From positions 494,060 through 558,059 of the forward strand of contig NZ_QGLK01000005.1 of the NCBI RefSeq assembly GCF_003202755.1: 64,000 nt of DNA. Direction: 5' to 3'. Below, piece by piece: positions 1-8,056 of this stretch. Every line of letters begins with the position of its first letter. Position 1 is the first letter of the stretch. A model generated the notes under the pieces. It did not search any database. It worked only from the letters and a program-made list of their open reading frames with translations, and was not told where the DNA came from. Source of the DNA: Bifidobacterium asteroides (GTDB lineage Bacteria; Actinomycetota; Actinomycetes; Actinomycetales; Bifidobacteriaceae). The translations under genes and the position numbers were made by a program.

Positions 1-1
1 T

Positions 2-799
2 GGGAACATTCAGGAAGGCGTCTATGATGTGCTGAGCACCCATGGCTACGATCTGCTCATCTACCGAGCCGGAACAAGTGAGGAGCGAGCCGCTTTCTTC
101 AGGAATCTTCCCGCCAAGCGCAACGCCGATGCCATTATCGTGGTCTCTTTCACTCTGACGCAAAAGGAGACCAAGGCCCTTCAAGAATTGGACATGCCCA
201 TCGTCGCGATCCACTCAGGTGCCACATCGTTCAGTCAGGGATCCATCCGTATAGACGATTGCGAATCCGAAATTGAAGCAGTGCAACACTTGGCATCACT
301 GGGCCATACAAGGTTCTGCTTTCTCGACAGATTCAACCCTTTGCCTGAGTACTCCTGGGGCGCCAACCAACGCATTATCGGTTACAAGAAAGCCATCGAC
401 CGCTACCACTTGGTAGACTGCGGAGTACTCACCATGGATCCGGACAGGGAGCATCCTGCCAGGACAGCAGCGGATCGGATCGCCTCCATGACACCAGCCC
501 CCACGGCCATCTGCGCCTGGTCTGACGATTGCGCCTTGGCTCTTCTGTCTGAACTGCGCCAGGCTGAGATCAGGGTGCCCGACGTCGTCTCGATCATGGG
601 ATTTGACTCCTCGGATGTGGCCGCTCTGGCCGGCTTGTCTTCAGTAGCCCAGCCGGCCAGAGACATAGGAGCCGAGGCCGCCAGAAAGGCCCTGCAGCTC
701 ATCAACGGCTCACCCTTAACCGAACCGCACACACAGGTCAAGACTCATATCATCGACAGAGCCACCACCGGTCCGGCTCCTAGGGACGAGGGACGTTGA
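2..799 (+). CDS. LacI/GalR-family repressor, 5' end outside window
   Basis: This is the C-terminal 265 or so residues of a LacI/GalR transcriptional regulator. The reading frame is open from base 2, so the helix-turn-helix and the real start lie before the window. The visible part is the periplasmic-binding-like sugar-sensing domain, ending in the typical IRVPDVVSIMGFDSSD stretch. It is clearly paralogous to the complete LacI protein at 14325-15362: both share a GYDLL..YR segment, a KRNADA segment and a following SF.LT segment. It converges with the GH1 gene, and the two 3' ends overlap by 20 bp. By position it probably controls the binding-protein/permease/GH1 operon at 780-5136, whose promoter carries LacI-like palindromes. 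The ligand is unknown, probably an oligosaccharide imported by that system. Confidence 0.9.
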   Translation, partial: GNIQEGVYDVLSTHGYDLLIYRAGTSEERAAFFRNLPAKRNADAIIVVSFTLTQKETKALQELDMPIVAIHSGATSFSQGSIRIDDCESEIEAVQHLASLGHTRFCFLDRFNPLPEYSWGANQRIIGYKKAIDRYHLVDCGVLTMDPDREHPARTAADRIASMTPAPTAICAWSDDCALALLSELRQAEIRVPDVVSIMGFDSSDVAALAGLSSVAQPARDIGAEAARKALQLINGSPLTEPHTQVKTHIIDRATTGPAPRDEGR

Positions 800-1964
800 G
801 CATACCTGTCCTGGCGACCTGACCTAGCCAAGTCAAAGAAGGCTTGGGAGTTCGCTTGAATGTCTTGCGGTCCACGCTGATAAGACCAAATGTTGGATCG
901 TATGAACCCCACTCATAGTTGTCGAGCAATGACCAGTGAAGATAACCCAAAACATCAATCCCCAGGTCCATGGCTTTCTTGAGACCCAAAAGAGCATCGT
1001 GAGTGTAGTCGATCCTGCGGGCATCATTATCAGTGGCCAGACCATTCTCAGTCACGAAGACCGGAACGCCGCCAGTCAGATTCCAGGCAGTCTGCACGCC
1101 AATGCCTAAGGCGGGAGGAAAGTATTCCCACCCGTTCTTAGTCTTTTCAGCTTCTGCAGGGACCGGCAGCGGTCCATGTTTGCCGATGAATGTACGCAGA
1201 TAGGCCTGCACACCGACCCAGTCATCTCCAGCCGCATGCTCGAAGAAAAAAGTCTCGCGCCAATAGGCGTAATCGCTCGTTTCCTGCTCACAGCCCGGCA
1301 TGGCGTGAAAGGCCTGAGCAGCAACTGACCAGCCCACACGTTTGGATTTGTCCTGTCTGAGCAGAGCAGAAGCCTGAAGATGGGCCTGCAGAATGATACG
1401 CGCTATCTTCTCGCTCGGCTCCGGAAGGGAGGAAGCGGCCATATCCTCTCCGGTCTCCCCTCCCTGAGTCATGGCCACCATGTTGGGCTCATTGATAGTG
1501 CAGATCCAGGTGACTCCATCCAAGATCGGAAGAACAAAACGAACGTAACGAACGAATAGGTCCGGTGCGGAGGGATTGCTCCAACCACCCTTGGCGGCAA
1601 ACCACCTTGGAACGGTGAAGTGGTGAAGGGTCACCATGGGCTCCACGTCGTGAGCCCTGCAAGATTCGAGCATCCGGGCATAGTGCATCAGCTCAGCTTG
1701 GGAAAAGCAGCCCTCCTCCGGCTCAATTCGAGCCCACTCAATGGAGAAGCGATACATCTGCAAACCCGAATTCGCCAAGAGTGATATATCTTCATCATAC
1801 CGATGGTAGCTATCGCAGGCATCTCCTGACGGCTCTTTGATGTCAGTCCCATCAGTATGCTCGCGAACCCACCAATTACTGTTGATATTGTTTCCTTCGA
1901 CCTGATGAGCGGCCGTGGAGGCTCCCCAGATAAAGTCTTCCGGAAATTGCATGGCATCTGTCAT
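780..1964 (-). CDS. GH1 family beta-glucosidase-like glycosidase
   Basis: A retaining glycoside hydrolase of family 1 (beta-glucosidase, beta-galactosidase and related activities), 394 residues, acting in the cytoplasm because there is no signal peptide. The N-terminus has the family pattern FPEDFIWGASTAAHQVEG. The acid/base glutamate is visible in TINEPN (Glu159) and the nucleophile in VTENG (Glu306). Near the C-terminus GYLHWSLLDNYEW matches the conserved aglycone-side tryptophan region. The protein is shorter than the usual 440-480 residues, but both catalytic segments and the barrel ends are present. It is the last gene of an operon with a binding protein and two permeases, so it likely splits the imported beta-linked oligosaccharide. 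Sugar specificity cannot be told from sequence. Confidence 0.9.
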   Translation of the reverse strand: MTDAMQFPEDFIWGASTAAHQVEGNNINSNWWVREHTDGTDIKEPSGDACDSYHRYDEDISLLANSGLQMYRFSIEWARIEPEEGCFSQAELMHYARMLESCRAHDVEPMVTLHHFTVPRWFAAKGGWSNPSAPDLFVRYVRFVLPILDGVTWICTINEPNMVAMTQGGETGEDMAASSLPEPSEKIARIILQAHLQASALLRQDKSKRVGWSVAAQAFHAMPGCEQETSDYAYWRETFFFEHAAGDDWVGVQAYLRTFIGKHGPLPVPAEAEKTKNGWEYFPPALGIGVQTAWNLTGGVPVFVTENGLATDNDARRIDYTHDALLGLKKAMDLGIDVLGYLHWSLLDNYEWGSYDPTFGLISVDRKTFKRTPKPSLTWLGQVARTGMLNVPRP

Positions 1965-2006
1965 AGGCTGCTTTCCCTCTCTGTATCTGTGACAGGTAAT
2001 TGACGT

Positions 2007-2888
2007 TTACTTGATGCCGCTCATGGTCACACCTTGGATAAAGTATTTCTGAAGGAAGACGAACAGCAGCAGGATAGGCGTGACCACAAGGACGGCTCCA
2101 GCCAGCAGAACACTGTAGTTGGTCGCATTTTGCCCCGTGGAATACAGAGACAGAGCAACGGGCAAGGTGTACATTTTGTTGGACTGGGCAGCAACCAAGG
2201 GCCATAGGAAGTTGTTCCAAGAAGATAGGAAAGTCAAGACGGCAAGCGTGGCCAAAGGCGGCTTGCACTGCGGCAAAACTATCTGGAAGAAGATCCGCAA
2301 CTCACCCGCTCCGTCTATCCGACCAGCTTCCAAGAGGGCATCAGGGATACTCTGCATGAACTGACGCATCAGGAACACACCAATAGGCTGAGTCAGGAAA
2401 GGCAGAATGAGCGCGAAATAGCTATTGAGCATATGCAGGTTCGAAATGATCACGAACAAAGGTATAAAAGTAGCGACACTCGGTACCATGAGCGTAACCA
2501 TGACCAGCAGGAAGAGCACGTTCTTGCCTGCAAAGTCGATCTTCGCCAGCGCATACCCGACCATGGAGCAAAAGACCAGGTTACCCAGCATCGTCACCAC
2601 GGCTACTACAAGACTGTTAATAAAATAGTTGCCAAAATGAAGCTGAGTAAACCACTGCGTGAAATTGCCCAGGGTTGGGTTTTTAGGCAAGAGTGTAGGC
2701 GGTACCGCCATAATTTCACGCTGAGTCTTGAGCGACCCCAGAACCATCCAGAAAAAGGGAAAGACCCAGATTATGCCGACCAGAGAAAGAACTACATAGG
2801 TAATGCCATGGGCCTTTCGAAATCTCGTCCACAGACTCGGTTTGTTCTCTGATATTTCCGGCGACATCGTTACTGCAGCGGTTGACAT
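2007..2888 (-). CDS. Carbohydrate ABC transporter permease, MalG type
   Basis: The second inner-membrane permease of a CUT1-type sugar importer, 293 residues, with about six hydrophobic segments. The cytoplasmic EAA loop that docks on the ATPase is visible as EAGRIDGAGELRIFFQIVLP, followed by the MalG-like C-terminus with QKYFIQGVTMSGIKG-type ending. It lies 9 bp downstream of the MalF-type permease and 42 bp upstream of the GH1 gene, all on the same strand. No ATP-binding subunit is encoded in this operon, so it most likely uses the MsmK-type ATPase at 26839-27966. Confidence 0.92.
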   Translation of the reverse strand: MSTAAVTMSPEISENKPSLWTRFRKAHGITYVVLSLVGIIWVFPFFWMVLGSLKTQREIMAVPPTLLPKNPTLGNFTQWFTQLHFGNYFINSLVVAVVTMLGNLVFCSMVGYALAKIDFAGKNVLFLLVMVTLMVPSVATFIPLFVIISNLHMLNSYFALILPFLTQPIGVFLMRQFMQSIPDALLEAGRIDGAGELRIFFQIVLPQCKPPLATLAVLTFLSSWNNFLWPLVAAQSNKMYTLPVALSLYSTGQNATNYSVLLAGAVLVVTPILLLFVFLQKYFIQGVTMSGIK

Positions 2889-2897
2889 ATTCCCCTC

Positions 2898-3842
2898 CTA
2901 ATCCTCAGATTTGAGAATTCTGAACTGGAGCAGACTCACCAAGGCGATGATGGCGAAGAGCACATAGCTTGCCGCCGACGACATACCATACTGCCCGAAT
3001 CCAAACTTTTCATAGATGTAATAGGAAGCCGAAAGGGTTGAATCCAAAGGACCTCCCTGGGTCATGACAAAGGATTCTTCAAAGAACTGCAGGTAAAGCA
3101 CCGATTGCAGGACGGCGCCAAGAAGAAGAGTGGGCCGAAGCAGAGGAAGGGTGATGCTGCGGAACTTGCGCCATTCCGATGCGCCATCCATCTCTGCGGC
3201 TTCGAGAACCTCTTCAGGTATGGCCTGCAGACCAGCTAAAAAGATGATCATCAGGGTACCCATGTTCCGCCATAGGGTCATGACCATCAAGGCCGGCAGG
3301 GCCGTCCTGGTATCATGCAGCCAGTCAGGGCCCTGGACTCCGATAATTGCAAGAAGGGTGTTCAGCAGACCATCTTTTTGCAGGATGTAGCGCCACACCA
3401 CCGAGACTGCCACAGTGCTTGCAACCACGGGAGCATAGAACAAGGCACGGAAGAAAGCGTTGACATGCCTGAGCCCCTTATTGAGCGTAACTGCGAAGGC
3501 TAGGGCAACAACCATGGTCAGCGGAAGCCCGACAACCACGAATATGCCTGTAGTCCCCAGGGAATGCAAATACCTGGGATCCCGGAACAGCTTAAAGTAA
3601 TTGCTCAGCCCCATGAAGTTGACGTTGAAGGGTGTTTGGATATCCCTGGCAGTGATGTCAGTAAACGACATCACCAGCGAAGTAGCCAAAGGAATCAGCA
3701 TAAATATAGCAAAGACAATCACGAACGGCAGCGAGAACCCCCAGGCGACCAGAGTCCTTCTGCGGCGAGCGAGTTTCATCGACGACCCGCTCGCCTTCAT
3801 GGATTGTCTTCGTTCTGCGCGGATGCGCGACGAAGAATTCAT
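2898..3842 (-). CDS. Carbohydrate ABC transporter permease, MalF type
   Basis: The first inner-membrane permease of the CUT1 importer, 314 residues. A basic N-terminal tail of about 28 residues precedes the first membrane span (WGFSLPFVIVFAIFMLIPLA). The EAA loop reads EAAEMDGASEWRKFRSITLP. It pairs with the MalG-type protein immediately downstream and sits 7 bp after the binding-protein gene, so the three are almost certainly cotranscribed. The substrate is unknown, probably a beta-linked oligosaccharide given the GH1 gene in the operon. Confidence 0.92.
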   Translation of the reverse strand: MNSSSRIRAERRQSMKASGSSMKLARRRRTLVAWGFSLPFVIVFAIFMLIPLATSLVMSFTDITARDIQTPFNVNFMGLSNYFKLFRDPRYLHSLGTTGIFVVVGLPLTMVVALAFAVTLNKGLRHVNAFFRALFYAPVVASTVAVSVVWRYILQKDGLLNTLLAIIGVQGPDWLHDTRTALPALMVMTLWRNMGTLMIIFLAGLQAIPEEVLEAAEMDGASEWRKFRSITLPLLRPTLLLGAVLQSVLYLQFFEESFVMTQGGPLDSTLSASYYIYEKFGFGQYGMSSAASYVLFAIIALVSLLQFRILKSED

Positions 3843-3849
3843 AGCAGAA

Positions 3850-5136
3850 CTACATTCCTGTCCCTATGGAGTCAGCCTGTTGCTGCAATTCCTTAAGACC
3901 ATCCTCGACGGATACGGTTCCCCTGTTCATTTTCTCATAGATGGTATCTGCGGTTTTGCCCATCTCGCCCCATGTGAAGGTGACTGGCATGGAGTGAACA
4001 TGCTTGAGCTGCTCTTCGAATGCCTGCAGCTTGGCATTACCTGCAAGTTCCTTGTCTTTCCATGCTTTGCCTGAGGCGGGAAGATCGGCAGTAGCCTTAT
4101 ACCAATCAACCTGGGTCTGTGGCTGTGCAAACCACTGGATGAACTTCCAGGCTGACTGCTTGTTCTTCGATGTTTTGAAAACCGCCCAATTGCAACCCCC
4201 GACAAAAGAGGTTGACGACTTCTTGGCAGGCACCACAGCCGTGGCGTACTTGTCTGCGAAGCCTGGCCCGCCAAGCTCCTCAATCTGACCAGCAGCCGTT
4301 GGGCCCTCGATCATCATCGGTGTTGCACCTGAGACGAACTGCTGCATGTTGGAACCTGGGGTAACATCAGCATTCACATCCGCCAGCCCATCCTTGAAAA
4401 GGCTGGTCGTGTACTTCAGAGCGTCTTTCAATTCGGGAGTGTCGAAGGTATAAGCCTTATTGTCCTTGCTGACAAACTGGGCCCCATCCGAGAAGGCAAA
4501 AGGCGACATGCCTTGGAAGCTGTCAGTCCCTGTAGGGAACATGAAGAATCCGTACTTCACTCCATCGGCCTTCTTCAAATCGCTAGACATAGCCTTGAGC
4601 TCATCCCAGCTCTTTGGGGCATGATCCCAGCCTGCCTGTTTGGCAATGTCAGTACGGTAATACAGCACTCGGGTGTCAACATACATGGGCACTCCAAGCT
4701 GAGTCTTGCCGACCTTGCCACTGGCCTTAAGCCCGGCATTCAGATCGCTCATGTCCAGGTCAGCCGGCACCGCGGACAATGCTTTTGAGTAGGTAGCCAT
4801 GTCAGTGTTGCCCATCATGGCTACATCCGGACCAGTACCTGCTGCTATGGCCGTTTGGAACTTGTCCTTGTAACTGGACCAAGGAATGGAAGTGACGGAT
4901 ATCTTTACATCGGGATTCTGCTGCTCGAACTTCTTTACGAAGCCGTTCATCTTCTCACCCTCGTTGCCCATGGCCCAAATGGTCAATTGACCACTGGCCT
5001 TGGAGTCACCGATATGAGATACTGCCGTGTTGTCCTTTTCTGCTCCAGAATCAGCTGTACGGCCACATGCAGCCAAGGAAACCATAGCAGCAATGCTCGT
5101 TATTCCGGCTACCACCATCGTCAACCGCGATCTCAT
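3850..5136 (-). CDS. Sugar-binding lipoprotein of ABC importer (set 1)
   Basis: The extracellular solute-binding protein of the CUT1 family (SBP_bac_1 fold), 428 residues, which captures the sugar and hands it to the permease pair downstream. It has a lipoprotein signal peptide with lipobox LAAC, lipidated at Cys24, followed by a Ser/Asp/Lys-rich linker. Motifs typical of maltose-binding-like proteins include LTIWAMGNEGEKM near the N-terminus and GTGPDVAMMG. The ATG is preceded by a good Shine-Dalgarno sequence (AGGAGG about 6 bases upstream on the minus strand). As first gene of the operon it has its own promoter region, where two LacI-like palindromes are seen. It is only distantly related to the binding protein at 12669-14009. 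Confidence 0.92.
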   Translation of the reverse strand: MRSRLTMVVAGITSIAAMVSLAACGRTADSGAEKDNTAVSHIGDSKASGQLTIWAMGNEGEKMNGFVKKFEQQNPDVKISVTSIPWSSYKDKFQTAIAAGTGPDVAMMGNTDMATYSKALSAVPADLDMSDLNAGLKASGKVGKTQLGVPMYVDTRVLYYRTDIAKQAGWDHAPKSWDELKAMSSDLKKADGVKYGFFMFPTGTDSFQGMSPFAFSDGAQFVSKDNKAYTFDTPELKDALKYTTSLFKDGLADVNADVTPGSNMQQFVSGATPMMIEGPTAAGQIEELGGPGFADKYATAVVPAKKSSTSFVGGCNWAVFKTSKNKQSAWKFIQWFAQPQTQVDWYKATADLPASGKAWKDKELAGNAKLQAFEEQLKHVHSMPVTFTWGEMGKTADTIYEKMNRGTVSVEDGLKELQQQADSIGTGM

Positions 5137-5158
5137 CTGAACCTCCTTGCTCAGGTAG

Positions 5159-5196
5159 CTAAACGCTTAGATAGCTTGTTCAGTATAAACGATTAG
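5159..5196 (-). promoter_or_regulatory. Two LacI-type operator candidates upstream of set-1 operon
   Basis: CTAAACGCTTAG at 5159-5170 is a palindrome at ten of twelve positions with a central CG, as in LacI/GalR operators. A related copy, ATAAACGATTAG, follows at 5185-5196. The pair is 22 to 60 bases upstream of the binding-protein start, where a repressor would block transcription. The natural candidate repressor is the LacI protein at the left edge. The assignment is inference. Confidence 0.45.
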
Positions 5197-5232
5197 GCAT
5201 TACTATGTCAATCAAGACCAGGGTGGATCGCA

Positions 5233-5263
5233 GAAAAGATGGCGGCCTCTTAAGGCCGCCATC
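5233..5263 (-). terminator. Intrinsic terminator of the MFS gene
   Basis: A perfect 11-bp inverted repeat (GATGGCGGCCT and AGGCCGCCATC) with a 4-base loop. Read on the minus strand it is followed by TTTTC. It lies 40 bp downstream of the stop of the minus-strand MFS gene and insulates it from the set-1 operon. Confidence 0.8.
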
Positions 5264-5303
5264 TTGTTGAGATTCCCATGAATCTTACAGGAGAAAACGA
5301 AAA

Positions 5304-6662
5304 CTACTTGGTGAAGTCCACATCCTTGGTTTCGTGGCAGGTCAGCACTGCCACCAGGCAGCAGACCGCCATGACGGCCAGGTAGAGCCCGACCGAGCGC
5401 ACTCCCCAGTGGGAGGAGAGCCAGGTGGCGATGGTAGGCACGAAGGCCGCGCCCACGATGGCCGCCAAGTTATAACCGATACCGGAACCCGAGTAGCGCA
5501 CATTGGCGTCAAAGAGCTCCGGCAGGAAAGCGCCGATGGGCCCGAAGGCAATGCCCATCAGGGCGAACCCGACGCAGAGGAAGACCATGACCTGGAAGGT
5601 GTTGTGATGGGCCATGAGCAGGTAGGGGAAGACCAGGCTGAAGACCACCAGCATGACGGAGCTGCCGATCAGCACCCGGCGACGGCCGATGCGGTCCGCA
5701 TAGACGCAAGCCAGCACGATGAAAAGGGCGAAGACCAGGATGGAGACCATGAGCATGAGCAAGTACTCCTGGTTGGTGAAGCCCAGTCCGCCGCCGCCCT
5801 GGGATTTGGGCTTGGTACCGTAGGCCAGGGACCAAGTAGCCAGGGTATAGAAGAGGGTGTAGGTGACCGCGACCAGGAAGGTGGCCTGGAGCACCTGGCG
5901 CCAGCTCTTGCGGAAGACCTCCAACAGCGGGGTCTTGACGACCTTCTGCTGATCCAGGGCCATCTGGAAGATAGGGGTCTCCTGCATGGAGACGCGCACG
6001 GCCAGTCCTACGACCACCAGGATGGCGGAGAGCAGGAAGGGCACACGCCAGCCCCAGCTCAGCATCTGCTCGGGGGTGCAGAACATCTCCAACAGGAAGT
6101 AGGTCCCGTTGGCCAGGAAGAAGCCGATGGGGGCGCCCAGCTCCGGGAAGGAGCCGTAGAGCGCCCTCTTGCCCTCCGGGGCGTTCTCGGTGGCCACCAG
6201 GGCTGCGCCAGACCACTCGCCGCCCAGGCCTATTCCTTGGACGAACCGGCAGAGGCAGAGGACCACCACAGCCCAGAGTCCCCAGGTGGCATAGGTGGGC
6301 AGGACGCCGATCAGAACTGTGGAACAGCCCATGGTCAACAGGGAGACCACCAGCGTGGTCTTGCGTCCCTGACGGTCCCCGAAGTGTCCGAAGATCAAGG
6401 ATCCCAAGGGCCGCGCGATGAAAGCGATGGCGAAGGTCAGCAGGGATGCCAGCAGGGCCACAGTCGGATCTGTCTTCGGGAAGAAAAGCTTGGGGAAATA
6501 GTTGGCCGAAGCCGTCCCGTAAGCGTAGAAATCGTAGAACTCGATGGCCGTGCCGACCATGGAGGCCCCGATGACTGTGCGGACCGAGCTACGAGAGACT
6601 GCTGGTCTACTCGCCGCGCTCGGACTCTCCACTTCATTTGTGTGTTTCTCCATCACCATCAT
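5304..6662 (-). CDS. MFS transporter, metabolite:H+ symporter (MHS/ProP-like)
   Basis: A 452-residue major facilitator of the MHS subfamily (relatives: ProP, ShiA, KgtP), which import small organic acids, osmolytes or shikimate by proton symport. It has about 12 hydrophobic segments. The MFS signature between helices 2 and 3 is visible as FGHFGDRQGRKTTLV, and the first span has the MHS-typical GTAIEFYDFYAYG. The start is taken at 6662 because GGAG lies eight bases upstream of that ATG. The upstream in-frame ATG at 6704 has no ribosome-binding site. A terminator follows directly. It stands between the two sugar loci but its own substrate cannot be inferred. A tiny reading frame with a strong ribosome-binding site lies upstream (6806-6883). 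Confidence 0.88.
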   Translation of the reverse strand: MMVMEKHTNEVESPSAASRPAVSRSSVRTVIGASMVGTAIEFYDFYAYGTASANYFPKLFFPKTDPTVALLASLLTFAIAFIARPLGSLIFGHFGDRQGRKTTLVVSLLTMGCSTVLIGVLPTYATWGLWAVVVLCLCRFVQGIGLGGEWSGAALVATENAPEGKRALYGSFPELGAPIGFFLANGTYFLLEMFCTPEQMLSWGWRVPFLLSAILVVVGLAVRVSMQETPIFQMALDQQKVVKTPLLEVFRKSWRQVLQATFLVAVTYTLFYTLATWSLAYGTKPKSQGGGGLGFTNQEYLLMLMVSILVFALFIVLACVYADRIGRRRVLIGSSVMLVVFSLVFPYLLMAHHNTFQVMVFLCVGFALMGIAFGPIGAFLPELFDANVRYSGSGIGYNLAAIVGAAFVPTIATWLSSHWGVRSVGLYLAVMAVCCLVAVLTCHETKDVDFTK

Positions 6663-7001
6663 CTCTTTCTCTCCAGCCGATTTCTTTAACTGTCTAACCG
6701 GCATTTATGAAAAGATCCCGACATGAGCAGGATCCGATGAGATGAACTTGATCTACTTAGCGGCCCTGCCTTCCGGCGGGGTCGCGCAATCCGAAGATCG
6801 ACGAATCAGTCCGCCTGCGAAGACGGGCTAATAATTCGAACTGACAGGGCACTAACACTTGCCGTACTATACTTCCACGTCATCGCAGCGAACCTCCTTC
6901 CATCGTCTTCCAGCAGATGAAACCACCATCCGCAATGTCTCTGACCATAAATCCGACTACCTGAATTGGTGCCTGATAGTCCAATATGCGAAACGGCAGA
7001 T
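6663..7001. other. Gene-poor leader between ApbE-like gene and MFS gene
   Basis: About 340 bp that must hold the MFS promoter on the minus strand. Read in that direction it contains an ideal Shine-Dalgarno AAGGAGG (6893-6899), a 25-codon open frame, and a GC-rich imperfect hairpin near 6770-6790 that could be a terminator or attenuator. No clear -35/-10 pair was recognised. Confidence 0.4.
6806..6883 (-). CDS. Possible 25-residue leader peptide
   Basis: An ATG at 6883 has a perfect AAGGAGG nine bases upstream, followed by a 25-codon frame ending in TGA at 6806. The peptide is Ser-rich, with no hydrophobic core and no run of a single amino acid that would suggest classic attenuation. It lies about 140 bp upstream of the MFS start on the same strand. 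It could be a real small protein, a translated leader that controls the MFS gene, or a chance frame. The ribosome-binding site is the only strong evidence. Confidence 0.3.
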   Translation of the reverse strand: MTWKYSTASVSALSVRIISPSSQAD

Positions 7002-8021
7002 TCATCGCGACGCTATAGGATGACTATCCAAGTTGGTGAACACCTCACCAGGAAATGCGGATGAGACAATGAACCGTCGATCCGAACGAAGCACAGCGCA
7101 GGAATAATCCACATGAAGCGCCAGAACCGACGGATCCATCAGGAATAGGGCCGTCGCCAGTCCATCCGCAACTGCAACGGGAAAAGAGCCAGAACCGACA
7201 AGCGTCCATGTAGCAAGAACCTGCCGCACGGGCGTACCGTCAATTGCATTAAGAATATGGTGGAGACTGATAAGACCAGCTTCACCATCCCTTTCGTAGC
7301 GAGAGGTCCAATGCCTGCGACTGGGAGCCGAAGCACACAAAGCACCCGATGACAGCGAGACGACACCCACCGCATTTGCTTGATCATCGGGATCCTCCAT
7401 GGCAACAGTGATCGGAATTGACGTCTGCACCCCCATATCGCCCCCCGCATCGATCACATACTCGCCAGCATCCGCCAAGAAGGCGCCCAACAGATCAACT
7501 AGAAAGCCCTTGCCTATGGCCCCGAAGTCCAGGTGGATCGGACCTGCCGTTATCAAGGTCGCTCCGTTTCGCCGAACATCATGAGCCCAGGTTGGACGAC
7601 CATGTATGCGCCCCAATTTTCCCAAAGCGCCTGCCTGCATAACGAAACTCATATCCGGACCGTAACCAAGTGCCACCAGGTCAGCACCCACGGCAGGGTC
7701 AAGCCGCCCCTCAGTCAAGGCATAAAACCGGTCATACAATTCAAAAAGAGGACAGCAGTACGAAGGAAAAACAAATTCTCCGCCATTATCAGCCCTTGCC
7801 ATGGAAGCGAGCAATGAATCGTTACGAAATCGGGAAAGCGCCGACTCATAATCCTCTATCAGATCCGCCATCCTCTTACGAAGCTCGGCTGGCACCAGTT
7901 TTGCCGTATTGATGATGATTCCTGTACCCAGGGCCTGGGGAAAGCTCAGAACATATGGCAGAGATTCCAGACCGCCCAAGGAACCAGAACCATGGTCTGC
8001 AGAAGACAAAACATGTGCCAT
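7002..8021 (-). CDS. ApbE-like FAD:protein FMN transferase
   Basis: A 339-residue member of the ApbE family, which uses FAD to attach FMN covalently to a Thr or Ser of a target flavoprotein with Mg as cofactor. The family core is visible: LDFGAIGKGFLVDLL at about residues 164-178 and YVIDAGGDMGV around 188-198, which form the FAD/Mg site. No clear signal peptide or lipobox is seen, unlike secreted ApbE proteins of Gram-negative bacteria. It lies 35 bp downstream of the GH172 gene on the same strand, so it may be the last gene of the set-2 operon. No FMN-binding-domain target or flavin reductase is encoded nearby, so its client is unknown. Confidence 0.82.
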   Translation of the reverse strand: MAHVLSSADHGSGSLGGLESLPYVLSFPQALGTGIIINTAKLVPAELRKRMADLIEDYESALSRFRNDSLLASMARADNGGEFVFPSYCCPLFELYDRFYALTEGRLDPAVGADLVALGYGPDMSFVMQAGALGKLGRIHGRPTWAHDVRRNGATLITAGPIHLDFGAIGKGFLVDLLGAFLADAGEYVIDAGGDMGVQTSIPITVAMEDPDDQANAVGVVSLSSGALCASAPSRRHWTSRYERDGEAGLISLHHILNAIDGTPVRQVLATWTLVGSGSFPVAVADGLATALFLMDPSVLALHVDYSCAVLRSDRRFIVSSAFPGEVFTNLDSHPIASR

Positions 8022-8056
8022 ACAGCGATTCTATTCTCCAGCAGTCTTCCTTCGCG

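Noticed and set aside
5334..6689. Long open frame (451 codons) on the plus strand opposite the MFS gene
   Set aside because: It is an antisense shadow in GC-rich DNA: the product is rich in Asp, Gly, Gln and His with no fold, while the opposite strand encodes a clear MFS protein.
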